Positions 36,798-45,419 of a stretch of DNA of 48,145 nucleotides are shown piece by piece. How positions within the stretch are numbered: the first letter of the stretch is position 1; each line of letters starts with the position of its first letter. A model generated the notes under the pieces. That model was not told the DNA's origin and searched no databases. It worked only from the letters and a program-made list of their open reading frames with translations. The position numbers were made by a program, and so were the translations under genes. The DNA comes from Nitrosospira sp. 56-18 (GTDB lineage Bacteria; Pseudomonadota; Gammaproteobacteria; Burkholderiales; Nitrosomonadaceae). The stretch is taken from the NCBI GenBank assembly GCA_001899235.1, contig MKVR01000024.1, positions 35,046-83,190 on the forward strand, given 5' to 3'.

Positions 36798-36866
36798 GTA
36801 ATATGCGCCGGCGGTGCCGTTGAGTCACGCGAATCTTGAATCCTTCAAAACACGCTGAGTGGATCC

Positions 36867-37556
36867 ATGCCTGATATTCTGATAGTCGAAGACGAGCCGC
36901 ATATCCGGCGTTTCGTGCGCATGGCGCTGGAAACGGAGGGATGGCATGTGTTCGAATCGGAAACCGCACGGCGCGGGCTCATCGATGCGGGAACGCGCAA
37001 ACCGGATCTGATCATTCTGGATCTCGGCCTGCCTGACGGCAATGGCATCGATTTCATTTTGGATCTCAGGAAGTGGTCATCCATTCCCATTATCGTCTTA
37101 TCAGCCCGGAATGAGGAACAGGACAAGATCAGGGCGCTGGATGCCGGCGCGGATGACTATCTCACCAAGCCGTTTGGCGTGGGTGAACTCATGGCGCGCA
37201 TACGCGCCATGCAACGGCGCGACCTCCAGTCCCATGCCAATGAGAGCGGAGTGGTCAGGTTTGGCGATGTCAGCATCGACCTTGCGTCGCGCCTGGTCAC
37301 CCGGGCCAATCAGGTGGTGCATCTGACGCCGATAGAATACCGGCTGCTGACGATGCTGGTAAAAAATGCGGGGCGCGTCGTCACCAGCCCGCAGCTCCTG
37401 CGCGCGGTCTGGGGCCCGTCGCATTCGGAAAGCGGGCACTATCTGCGCATTTACATGAGCCATTTGAGGCAAAAGCTGGAAGACGATCCGGCGCGGCCGA
37501 AATATCTGCAAACTGAAACCGCCGTAGGCTACCGGTTGCTGCTATGCCTGGAATAA
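36867..37556 (+). CDS. kdpE: Response regulator KdpE
   Basis: This is an OmpR-type regulator of 229 aa that activates kdpFABC. The receiver has VEDEPHIRRF, the phospho-acceptor Asp52 in IILDLGLPDGNG, and DAGADDYLTKPFGVGELMARIRA. The winged-helix domain ends SGHYLRIYMSHLRQKLEDDPARPKYLQTETAVGYRLL, typical of KdpE. The likely binding site is the T-rich box at 29201-29222. The gene ends the kdp locus. Confidence 0.96.
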   Translation: MPDILIVEDEPHIRRFVRMALETEGWHVFESETARRGLIDAGTRKPDLIILDLGLPDGNGIDFILDLRKWSSIPIIVLSARNEEQDKIRALDAGADDYLTKPFGVGELMARIRAMQRRDLQSHANESGVVRFGDVSIDLASRLVTRANQVVHLTPIEYRLLTMLVKNAGRVVTSPQLLRAVWGPSHSESGHYLRIYMSHLRQKLEDDPARPKYLQTETAVGYRLLLCLE

Positions 37557-37960
37557 CTTCGATCTCTGCATTTTTTCCCGATTCTCTACATTCTTTACCC
37601 TGAACAATCAATTATTTACACCGTTTTTATGCGGTTTCTTCTAGCATCATGACACGAGTACCGTCATGGTCGCCCATCGAGAATATCAGTCGGCTTGGAA
37701 GAACCGAACTTTGAAACCCCAGCAATTTTCCTATGTTCCTCGAACGCAGTCTCAACCGGGGAGGCGCGCCACGGCATCGTTTAGCAGGAGTGGAGGCATG
37801 TCGCTTTCCGCATGAGATTCGGTTACGGCCTGATTTACAGACTTTTTACGGCACGTAATCGGTTGTTTCCGCTCTTTTTTTATAATCTTCTTTCAATATT
37901 CAGTGACTTATATATTTTGCTGAGGCAAAGGGACTTTCCCGGCAAACATGGAAGGCAACG
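37557..37960. other. Intergenic region kdpE to outer-membrane protein
   Basis: These 404 bp hold no supported gene. A perfect TATAAT at 37881-37886 (after a T7 run) may be the -10 box of the downstream gene, 75 bp before its ATG, but the -35 region (around 37858-37863) is weak. TACATTCTTTACCC at 37587-37600 resembles half of the KdpE box upstream of kdpF, so KdpE control of the barrel gene is possible but weakly supported. No clear terminator after kdpE was found. Confidence 0.4.
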
Positions 37961-39055
37961 ATGAAAAGACTCATGTTTGCAGCCTGCCTTTTGACGACCA
38001 TGCAAGCGCAAGCGCAAGATGGCATCCCGCAGCTCAGAGGCTTCCTCTCGCCGTTGACCATCAGCGGCTATGTGGAAGCTTACTACGGGAGCAACTTCAA
38101 TAATTCGGTGGGCAACACCCGGCCTTCGTTTATTTACAGTTTCAACAAGAATAATGAAGCTGCTATTAATCTGGCGTTCCTGAGAGGGTCTTATGCCGTC
38201 AGTATGTTCAGGGCCAACCTCGCGTTGGCACTGGGCACCTACATGAAAGCCAACTACGCGCTCGAGCCTGGGTTTCTGGGTAATTTTTATGAAGGCAACG
38301 CCGGCATAAAGCTGTCTCGTGAAAGAAACCTGTGGCTGGATGCGGGCGTCTTCCCGTCGCATATAGGCCTCGAGAGCGCAGTGGGCAAGGATAACTGGAC
38401 ACTCACGCGAAGCATCGAGGCGGACAATACACCCTATTATGAATCGGGTGCCAGGATTGGATACACATCCGCCGATGAAAAATGGTTCGTCAGCGCCTTG
38501 ATCCTCAACGGCTGGCAGCATATCAAGCCGGTGGAAGGCAGTTCCCTCCCCTCATTCGGCACGCAGGTCACCTATAAGCCTTCCCCCGGAATAACACTGA
38601 ACAGCAGCACGTTTCTGGGCACCGACAAGCCCGACAGTTCGCGGCAAATGCGCTATTTTCACAATTTCTATGGGATTTTCCAACTGGACAACAGGTGGGC
38701 TGCGACGGTCAATTTCGATATCGGCGCGGAACAGGCGGACAAACACGAGGAAGCGATGAACCTCTGGTTCAGCTCCATGGTTGCGTTGAGATATACCCCG
38801 ACTGTAAACACCGCTGTGGCAATCCGCGGGGAGTACTATGACGACAGGCATGGGATAATGATTGCATCAAATACTCCTCATGGTTTCAAAACATGGGGTT
38901 TCTCGGCCAATTTCGATTACCGCCTTACCGGCAATTTGCTGTGGCGAATCGAAGCGAGAACCTTGGGCAGCAGGGACGATATTTTCATCACCAGGAACAA
39001 TACTGCGGTGAAGGGCAATACCTTTATCACAACCTCATTGATCGCCCATTTTTGA
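37961..39055 (+). CDS. Outer-membrane beta-barrel protein (porin-like, BBP2 type)
   Basis: This 364-aa protein has a signal peptide (MKRLMFAACLLTTMQAQAQ) and then alternating aromatic strands for a barrel: ISGYVEAYYGSNFNN, WLDAGVFPSHIGLES, FGTQVTYKPSPGI, WRIEARTLGSRDDIF and the final strand FITTSLIAHF with a terminal Phe. It resembles the putative beta-barrel porin-2 family. Related barrels are found next to kdp loci in other bacteria (from memory), so a role in K+ or solute entry is suggested by context only. GGAAGG lies 6 nt before the ATG. Confidence 0.8.
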   Translation: MKRLMFAACLLTTMQAQAQDGIPQLRGFLSPLTISGYVEAYYGSNFNNSVGNTRPSFIYSFNKNNEAAINLAFLRGSYAVSMFRANLALALGTYMKANYALEPGFLGNFYEGNAGIKLSRERNLWLDAGVFPSHIGLESAVGKDNWTLTRSIEADNTPYYESGARIGYTSADEKWFVSALILNGWQHIKPVEGSSLPSFGTQVTYKPSPGITLNSSTFLGTDKPDSSRQMRYFHNFYGIFQLDNRWAATVNFDIGAEQADKHEEAMNLWFSSMVALRYTPTVNTAVAIRGEYYDDRHGIMIASNTPHGFKTWGFSANFDYRLTGNLLWRIEARTLGSRDDIFITRNNTAVKGNTFITTSLIAHF

Positions 39056-39226
39056 GATAGCTTTCTCCACAGGAGAACCGCAACCAGGGCGCAGCCCGGC
39101 ATGAAAGAATGACTGGCCGGTAGTACCCGATTTCACGGCGCCTTCTCGCCCACAATAGGAAGCCGGCTCGGAATTACTCCGGGAAAGGGTTAAAATAGGC
39201 GGTTTTTTACTTTTTCAGGAAAGGTT

Positions 39227-40873
39227 GTGATCACTACTGCAAACATCACGATGCAATTCGGCGCAAGGCCGTTGTTCGAAAACGTTTCGGTGAAGTTCGG
39301 CGACGGCAACCGGTACGGCCTGATCGGCGCCAATGGTTCCGGCAAATCCACCTTCATGAAGATCCTTGGCGGCGATCTGGAGCCGACTTCCGGCAATGTC
39401 AGCGTCGACGCGGGTGAACGCGTGGGCAAGCTGCGCCAGGATCAGTTCGCATTCGAGGAAGTCCCCGTGATCGATACCGTCATGATGGGGCACGCCGAGT
39501 TGTGGCGGGTCAAGGAGGAACGCGATGCGATTTATGCGAACCCGGACGCCACCGAAGCCGATTACATGCACGCCGCCGAGCTGGAGGCCCGCTTCGCCGA
39601 GCTGGATGGCTATTCCGCAGAAGCGCGTGCCGGCGAGCTGCTGCTGGGCGTCGGCATACCGCAGCCGCGCCATCACGGATTGATGAGCGCGATCGCCCCC
39701 GGGTTCAAGCTGCGCGTCCTGCTTGCCCAAGCCCTCTTCGCGGATCCGGACATCCTGCTCCTGGACGAGCCGACCAATAATCTCGATATCAACACCATCC
39801 GCTGGCTGGAAGGTGTCATCAACGAAAGCAGAAGCACCATCGTCATCATTTCGCACGATCGCCATTTCCTCAACAGCGTCTGCACCCATATGGCCGACCT
39901 GGACTACGGCGAAATCCGGATCTACCCCGGAAATTATGATGAATACATGACAGCCTCCACGCAGGTGCGCGAGCGCATGCTGGCCGATAACGCCAAAAAG
40001 AAAACCCAGATCGCGGAGTTGCAATCCTTTGTCAGCCGTTTCTCCGCCAACGCCTCCAAGGCGCGCCAGGCGACCAGCCGCGCGCGCCAGATCGAAAAAA
40101 TCAAACTCGAGGATGTCAAGCCTTCCAGCCGGCAATATCCCTATATCCGCATCGATATGGATGAGCGCGAAAAGCTGCATCGTCTGGCGGTGTCGGTGCA
40201 AAGCATCAGCAAGCGCTTTCCCGGCATGGAAAGACCGCTGCTGCAAAAATTCAGCCTCAATGTGGAAGCCGGAGAGAAAATCGCCATCATCGGCCCCAAC
40301 GGCATTGGCAAAACCACGCTTTTGCGCTGCCTGGCCGGCGATTTGCCACTCGACGCGGGAGAGGTGAAGTGGGCGGAAAAAGCGCGGCACGGCTACTTTG
40401 CCCAGGATCACGCGGCCGATTTCCGGCAGGACCTGTCCCTGACGGACTGGATGGCGCAATGGCGGCGCGAACACGACGATGATCAGGCGGTGCGCAGCGT
40501 GCTTGGCCGGCTGCTTTTTTCCGGCGACGAGGTGAAGAAATCCGTGCGCGTCATCTCCGGCGGGGAGGAAGGACGCATGCTGTTCGGGAAGCTCATGCTG
40601 CAAAGAAACAACGTGCTGCTCATGGATGAACCTACCAACCACCTCGACATGGAGTCCATCGAGTCCCTGAACAGCGCGCTGGAAAAATACACGGGTACCC
40701 TGATTTTCGTTTCGCACGACCGGGAATTTGTCTCTTCGCTTGCAAACCGCATCGTGGAAATGAAACCGGACGGAATCATCGATTACAAAGGCAATTACGA
40801 AGATTACCTGATGGCGCAGGAAGCGCCAGCAGCTGGCCCAGCCCCACGAAGCGTGCGCTCCGGTTCAAGGTAA
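39227..40873 (+). CDS. ybiT: ABC-F family ATPase, YbiT type
   Basis: This 548-aa protein has two ABC ATPase domains and no membrane segment. ABC-F proteins act on the ribosome, usually at the E site, as translation factors. Domain 1 has GANGSGKST, the unusual signature [15 protein letters not shown] (in YbiT the LSGG is replaced by APG) and [21 protein letters not shown]. The linker is about residues 230-300. Domain 2 has [24 protein letters not shown] and [15 protein letters not shown]. The match to E. coli YbiT is strong throughout. GTG 39227 starts the protein, with AGGAAAGG just upstream. The C-terminal tail ([16 protein letters not shown]) is a short basic extension. Confidence 0.93.
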   Translation: MITTANITMQFGARPLFENVSVKFGDGNRYGLIGANGSGKSTFMKILGGDLEPTSGNVSVDAGERVGKLRQDQFAFEEVPVIDTVMMGHAELWRVKEERDAIYANPDATEADYMHAAELEARFAELDGYSAEARAGELLLGVGIPQPRHHGLMSAIAPGFKLRVLLAQALFADPDILLLDEPTNNLDINTIRWLEGVINESRSTIVIISHDRHFLNSVCTHMADLDYGEIRIYPGNYDEYMTASTQVRERMLADNAKKKTQIAELQSFVSRFSANASKARQATSRARQIEKIKLEDVKPSSRQYPYIRIDMDEREKLHRLAVSVQSISKRFPGMERPLLQKFSLNVEAGEKIAIIGPNGIGKTTLLRCLAGDLPLDAGEVKWAEKARHGYFAQDHAADFRQDLSLTDWMAQWRREHDDDQAVRSVLGRLLFSGDEVKKSVRVISGGEEGRMLFGKLMLQRNNVLLMDEPTNHLDMESIESLNSALEKYTGTLIFVSHDREFVSSLANRIVEMKPDGIIDYKGNYEDYLMAQEAPAAGPAPRSVRSGSR

Positions 40874-41326
40874 GGGGTAAGGCTCGCACGCCTGAATTCG
40901 CAAGCGGTCAGCCGGGCCGCTTCTTCCTGAAACAGCCTTGCCTCCCGGCCAGGCTCTTCCGGCACACTTTCCTCAACGCCTCATCAAACTCCATGTGTCG
41001 GATTCACTGAATTTGCTTCCCTAAGCGCCGCAGGGTTGCGGCTGTCTCAGGAGAAACGCTGCCGCCTGACCCGCGTTTTTAGCAGCGCAATGTAATTTGA
41101 CTATCCAGCAGGCGTCGATCTGCTCGCTCTCCCCTTGCCCCTGTTCACTCCTTTTTCCAGGAATTCTACTGCGGTTTTGCAGCTGTTAGCGGAACAGGTT
41201 AATTACATTCCGTCGGTTACTTTTTAGGATCGCCTGGTTGACAATTCATATTGATGATCTAAGGTGGTATGAGTTCTTCAGCGTTTTCGTTCCACTGGAT
41301 TTTCAGGGTCACTAAAGGAGACTGGC
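40874..41326. other. Intergenic region before the subtilisin-like gene
   Basis: These 453 bp hold no supported gene. An imperfect hairpin at 40934-40955 (AGCCT/AGGCT arms with a GCC/GGC extension) may end the ABC-F transcript. TTGACA at 41238-41243 is a perfect -35 hexamer, but no good -10 lies 16-18 bp after it, so the promoter is uncertain. AAAGGAG at 41314-41320 is a strong ribosome site for the next gene. Confidence 0.4.
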
Positions 41327-43783
41327 ATGGAAACAGGAAAAGTCCACCCCCCTCGCTATAGCGGTTTTATCGTCGTTCGACTTGCACAGGAAGCCACTCC
41401 TGCGAGCGGGTCGATGCAATCCTTACGATCGTTTGCCGCAGAGTGCAAATTGCATGGCATGGAGAAACTGCTGGATTTGTACGAAATCAAGGAAACACGG
41501 CCAGTGATACGTGCGTTGGCGCCGGAAAAGATACTTGAGCTTGAAAAACAGGCAGCCCAGACCGAACTGCCGCCCTTACATAGCCTCACTTCATACTGGA
41601 AACTCAATGTCCGCCATTGTCCTGAAAAATCGGAAGAGATCGTAAAACGTTTCAGTGCCCTCGATGAAGTGGAGGTGGCATATCGCGAGTTGGAGGCTAC
41701 CGATCCCGCGGTCAACCCGGCAGACGATCCTTATAATGCCAACCAGAACTACCAGGACGCAGCCCCCATCGGAATAGATGCGCGTTGGGCCTGGACTCAA
41801 CCGAACGGCGAAGGCGCGGGTGTCGGATTTGTTGATCTAGAACAAGGCTGGTTTTTGAATCACGAAGATTTTGCAAGCAAATCACCCACGCTTCTGTACG
41901 GCGATAACCGTGACGGCGTGGATGGGTATGTCGGTAATCACGGAACCGCAGTGCTGGGCGAAGTTATTGCTGACGATAACACAATCGGCGTGGTCGGAAT
42001 CGCGCCATCGGTATCATCGGTCAATGTGACAAGTCACTGGGATACCGGCAGCAACTCATCAGGAAACGTAGCTGACGCGATCGCAGGGGCCTTGCCGACA
42101 TTGCAGATCGGTGACGTATTATTGCTGGAGATTCAGAAAGGTCTTTTACCTACTGAAACCGATGCCGCGGATTTCGACGCGATACGGCTCGCCGTGGCTC
42201 TCGGAGTCGTTGTAGTGGAAGCGGGGGGAAATGGGTCTTTTGATCTGGACAGCTATACAGATGGAGGCGGCAACTTCGTACTTAACCGGGGAAACGCCGA
42301 TTTCAGGGAATCGGGCGCGATTGTGGTGGGCGCCGCTCTTTCACCTTTGCCTCACAATCGCGCAAATTTCTCGAATTTCGGCAGCCGCGTCGACTGTTAC
42401 GCCTGGGGTGAAAATGTCGTAACCGCAGGTTATGGCGATCTCGACAATGGCGGTGGTGATAACAACAAGACGTATACCAGCGGGTTTAATGGCACCAGTT
42501 CGGCGTCGCCTATCATTTCGGGCGCTGCGCTCATTGTCCAGGGCGTGTACAAGGCAAACATGGGTAGTCCGCTGCCGCCCCTTCAGATGCGTGCACTGTT
42601 ATCGAATCCAGCTACAGGTACGGCTCAAGGCGGAGGTGTGCCTGGCAACATCGGTGTGATGCCAGACCTGCGTTCGATAATTGAAACTATTCTGCCGAGA
42701 CTGGTCACGGTAATCGCGGATAGCGGCAACTTTGGCGAGGTATGCAGCGGGGCCTTCAAGGATATGGATTTGGCTTTGAGCAACAGCGGCGGCAACATGC
42801 TTAGCATATCCAATATCACCTCCTCTTCCACCGAGTTCCTCGTTCCAAGCGTATTGTCATATCCCATCACCATAGAGGCAGGAAACGCCATTGAAGTACC
42901 GATCCGATTCCAACCGGACAGTCTCGGTCCAAAGGCGGAAACTGTTACCGTGTTCAGCAACGATCCAAACGGTCCGAAATTTGTGGAAGTATCGGGAACA
43001 GCAGGGGCGCCAAGGCTGGTTGCGATAATTGCGAATGCAGGCAATTTTGGCAATGCCTGCATCGGATTCTTTGCGGATCAGATGATGACATTGAGCAATA
43101 GCGGTCGTTGCACGCTGACGATAATCAGCATCACTTCCTCTTCCGCCGAGTTCCTTGCCCCCAGCGTTCTGGCGTATCCAATCGTCATAGCGGCTGGCGG
43201 CTCTCTGCTGGTGCCTATCCGGTTCGAACCGGCTAGCTTCGGCCCAAAAGCAGGTGTGATCACGATCATAAGCGACGATCCGGCAGGTGCAAAGATGGTC
43301 GCAATCTCGGGAAACGCGCCTTCCGGAAAACTCACCATCACGGGTTCTACATGCATCGGTGGCGTGAAGGCATGCTGCCTCGGCGAGCGCACCCTCTCCC
43401 TCTGCAATGTGGGCGACTGCAAGCTGAACGTTACGAGCGTTGCATTCAAACGCAAAAGCAGGCACTGGAAGCTAATCAATAACCCCTTCCCGGCAACACT
43501 AGTGCCTGGCTCGTGCCTGAGCGTCTTGATTCGCTACAAGGCGACGGAAAAGTACCCCAAGTGCTGCGAACTGGTCATCACGAGCGACGATCCAGAGACC
43601 CCTGTGAAAACTCTCGATGTCATAGCCTACACAATCTGGAGCGATTGCGGGAGCAAAAATTGTGAGGATTGCCGTAGGGGATGTTGCGACAAGCACCATG
43701 ACGAATCTTGCAGTGCCCAGAGTATCGACGCCTGTTGCGATGACGAAAGCCATGATCATGAGAATAATGACGACGAAAACTGA
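41327..43783 (+). CDS. Subtilisin-like (S8) serine protease with three ASH-like repeats and Cys/His-rich acidic tail
   Basis: This 818-aa protein has an S8 peptidase core (about 145-445). Asp170 is in GFVDLEQGW, His205 in GNHGTAVLGE, the oxyanion Asn302 in EAGGNGS and Ser391 in FNGTSSASP, so the catalytic set is complete although the Asp and His motifs are unusual. The first 140 residues look like a prodomain; no signal peptide is visible. Three similar immunoglobulin-like units of about 100 aa follow (459-561, 562-666, 667-770), each with a pattern like LSNSG, an FRF/F-P-SLGPKA strand and SNDPN or SDDP, as in ASH/choice-of-anchor-D domains. The third unit is Cys-rich. The last 48 residues hold eight Cys, four His and many Asp/Glu, a likely metal-binding tail. 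Substrate and location are unknown. AAAGGAG precedes the ATG. Confidence 0.85.
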   Translation: METGKVHPPRYSGFIVVRLAQEATPASGSMQSLRSFAAECKLHGMEKLLDLYEIKETRPVIRALAPEKILELEKQAAQTELPPLHSLTSYWKLNVRHCPEKSEEIVKRFSALDEVEVAYRELEATDPAVNPADDPYNANQNYQDAAPIGIDARWAWTQPNGEGAGVGFVDLEQGWFLNHEDFASKSPTLLYGDNRDGVDGYVGNHGTAVLGEVIADDNTIGVVGIAPSVSSVNVTSHWDTGSNSSGNVADAIAGALPTLQIGDVLLLEIQKGLLPTETDAADFDAIRLAVALGVVVVEAGGNGSFDLDSYTDGGGNFVLNRGNADFRESGAIVVGAALSPLPHNRANFSNFGSRVDCYAWGENVVTAGYGDLDNGGGDNNKTYTSGFNGTSSASPIISGAALIVQGVYKANMGSPLPPLQMRALLSNPATGTAQGGGVPGNIGVMPDLRSIIETILPRLVTVIADSGNFGEVCSGAFKDMDLALSNSGGNMLSISNITSSSTEFLVPSVLSYPITIEAGNAIEVPIRFQPDSLGPKAETVTVFSNDPNGPKFVEVSGTAGAPRLVAIIANAGNFGNACIGFFADQMMTLSNSGRCTLTIISITSSSAEFLAPSVLAYPIVIAAGGSLLVPIRFEPASFGPKAGVITIISDDPAGAKMVAISGNAPSGKLTITGSTCIGGVKACCLGERTLSLCNVGDCKLNVTSVAFKRKSRHWKLINNPFPATLVPGSCLSVLIRYKATEKYPKCCELVITSDDPETPVKTLDVIAYTIWSDCGSKNCEDCRRGCCDKHHDESCSAQSIDACCDDESHDHENNDDEN

Positions 43784-43940
43784 CACCACTTATGCGGAGA
43801 CTTGAAAGGCCCGGGCACGAGGGCGCTAGAACCCAGGCTTTGCCAGCAGTGAGGAAACGGGTTTGCTCAATTAGTGATGCAAGGATTGCTTCTTCCCCAG
43901 TCCTCCCGAGGCTTCCCGAATTTCCGCGAAGCAACCGGCG

Positions 43941-44528
43941 TCAAGCGGGGTGAGCACACCCCTTACGGTAGCGCTCCCAATCAAAACAGGGGCCGGGGTC
44001 GGTCTTGCGTCCGGGCGCGATATCGGCATGCCCGGCGATATCCGTAATGGGGTAGGTTTTATGCAGCGTCGTAGTCAAGGAAATCAATGCCTCGTATTGC
44101 GCGCCGGTAAAGGGCTGGGTATCGCCGCCCTCGAGCTCTATCCCGATGGAATAGTCGTTGCAGCGGTCCCTGCCCTGCCAGGAGGAGACCCCTGCATGCC
44201 AGGCCCGTTTTTCGCACGGTACGAATTGAATGGTTTCTCCGTCCCGCCGAATGAAGAAATGCGCGGAAACCTTGAGATCCCGGAGATTCCGGTAATAGGG
44301 ATGCTCATCATGATCCAGCCGGTTGGTGAATAGCTCGATCACGCCATTGCCGCCGAACTCGCCGGGCGGAAGGCTGATGCTGTGGATGACCAGCAGGCTT
44401 ACAGAACAGCCGGGTGGCCGTTCGTCGCAATTCGGGGAAGGAATGAAGCGTATGCTGTTCAGCCAGCTATCCGCATCGCCATAAATTGCGCCTTCATTGA
44501 CCATCTTGTCTGCCTCGCCCGGCTTCAT
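43941..44528 (-). CDS. ampD: 1,6-anhydro-N-acetylmuramyl-L-alanine amidase AmpD
   Basis: AmpD is a cytoplasmic zinc amidase in peptidoglycan recycling that removes the peptide from anhydro-muropeptides; its loss induces AmpC beta-lactamase in some species. The 195-aa protein has the amidase_2 motifs VIHSISLPPGEFGG (His49, zinc ligand), VSAHFFIRRDGETIQFVP, RAWHAGVSSWQGRDRCNDYSIGIELEG and GHADIAPGRKTDPGPCFDW (His and Asp ligands ten residues apart). ATG 44528 has no clear ribosome site; ATG 44504 has a GAGG at a suitable distance and would remove eight residues. It converges with the subtilisin-like gene. Confidence 0.94.
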   Translation of the reverse strand: MKPGEADKMVNEGAIYGDADSWLNSIRFIPSPNCDERPPGCSVSLLVIHSISLPPGEFGGNGVIELFTNRLDHDEHPYYRNLRDLKVSAHFFIRRDGETIQFVPCEKRAWHAGVSSWQGRDRCNDYSIGIELEGGDTQPFTGAQYEALISLTTTLHKTYPITDIAGHADIAPGRKTDPGPCFDWERYRKGCAHPA

Positions 44529-44599
44529 TTAGTCCGGCTACGCACAGCTAACTGAAGCCGATTCACGCAATCACCGTTTACACATGCAGTCCACGCATA

Positions 44600-44836
44600 C
44601 TATTGTCCTGCATGCAGGCGGCGATGCTCGTCGCTGCAGAAGATCTCGCCACCGGCCATCACGCTCTCGCTTCTGGGCAGATGCACGCCGCAATGGACGC
44701 ATCGCACCATATCCTCTCCCTCAACGGAAAGAGTGTGCTGCTGCGCTTCCTGCCGCTTTTTAACCCCACGAACGTAGGTTCGCAGCGCCCAGAAAACGAG
44801 CACAGCTATAAGAGCGAAAAACAGCAGCCTACCCAT
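44600..44836 (-). CDS. Small membrane protein with zinc-ribbon motif (PP0621 family)
   Basis: This 78-aa protein has one N-terminal membrane segment (MGRLLFFALIAVLVFWALR), a basic linker (VRGVKKRQ) and a C-terminal Cys motif CVHCGVHLPRSESV with a later FCSDEHRRLH. The Cys and His residues probably bind zinc. It matches the PP0621 family of short proteobacterial proteins; the function is unknown. It lies 71 bp upstream of ampD on the same strand and just downstream of the tRNA-Pro gene, so it might be co-transcribed with either. Confidence 0.85.
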   Translation of the reverse strand: MGRLLFFALIAVLVFWALRTYVRGVKKRQEAQQHTLSVEGEDMVRCVHCGVHLPRSESVMAGGEIFCSDEHRRLHAGQ

Positions 44837-44887
44837 GTTTGTCCATCATTCCCTCCAGGCCCGTCTCGGGCCGGAGCAGATCGGAAT

Positions 44888-44964
<77 letters not shown>

Positions 44965-45419
44965 AATGATGCATATCGAATTTGCGTGTTGCTTTAAACC
45001 GACTTGCCACGCTGTGGGCAGCAATTGTACGCAGGAAGGAATGCATGAGCAATCCAAAATTGCGGAGAGGTTCCCGGCCGGGCTTCCTCGTTACCTCGAT
45101 ATTTTGATCATCGCGACAATCAAAAATAACAATGAATGACGCGCTTGGCTCCTAAAAATGTGCAGGTTGACGCGTAAAGGCGGTCTCCTGACATCCGATG
45201 CGTCAGAGGCGTCTCGTCAGGTTACTTATCGCGCCTCCTGTCGAGGCCAGCCAGCACATTGTAAAGATTAGAGATGGAATTCCGTTTTTACTGAACTTTA
45301 GCGAGAATGCCCTGGCGCTACGGTCGAGCGCATATAGCAGTAATATTATTGAACAGCTTCACGTGGCCCTGGCACATATCGATCCATCTGCTTTGCAGCC
45401 ACACCAGCTATCGCCAGCC
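44965..45419. other. Intergenic region between tRNA-Pro and the large unknown gene
   Basis: These 455 bp are upstream of the tRNA and downstream of the unknown membrane gene. A weak inverted repeat CTGAC/GTCAG occurs at about 45188-45206. A 98-codon frame (45198-45494, plus) runs through and overlaps the stop of the unknown gene; it has no ribosome site and no recognised product. Nothing like an integrase, att duplication or second tRNA was seen. Confidence 0.35.

Noticed and set aside
39215-40717. 500-codon frame on the minus strand
   Set aside because: It is antisense to the YbiT-like ABC-F gene, which has all ATPase motifs on the other strand.
41238-41243. Perfect TTGACA upstream of the subtilisin-like gene
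   Set aside because: No acceptable -10 hexamer stands 16-18 bp downstream, so I do not call a promoter.
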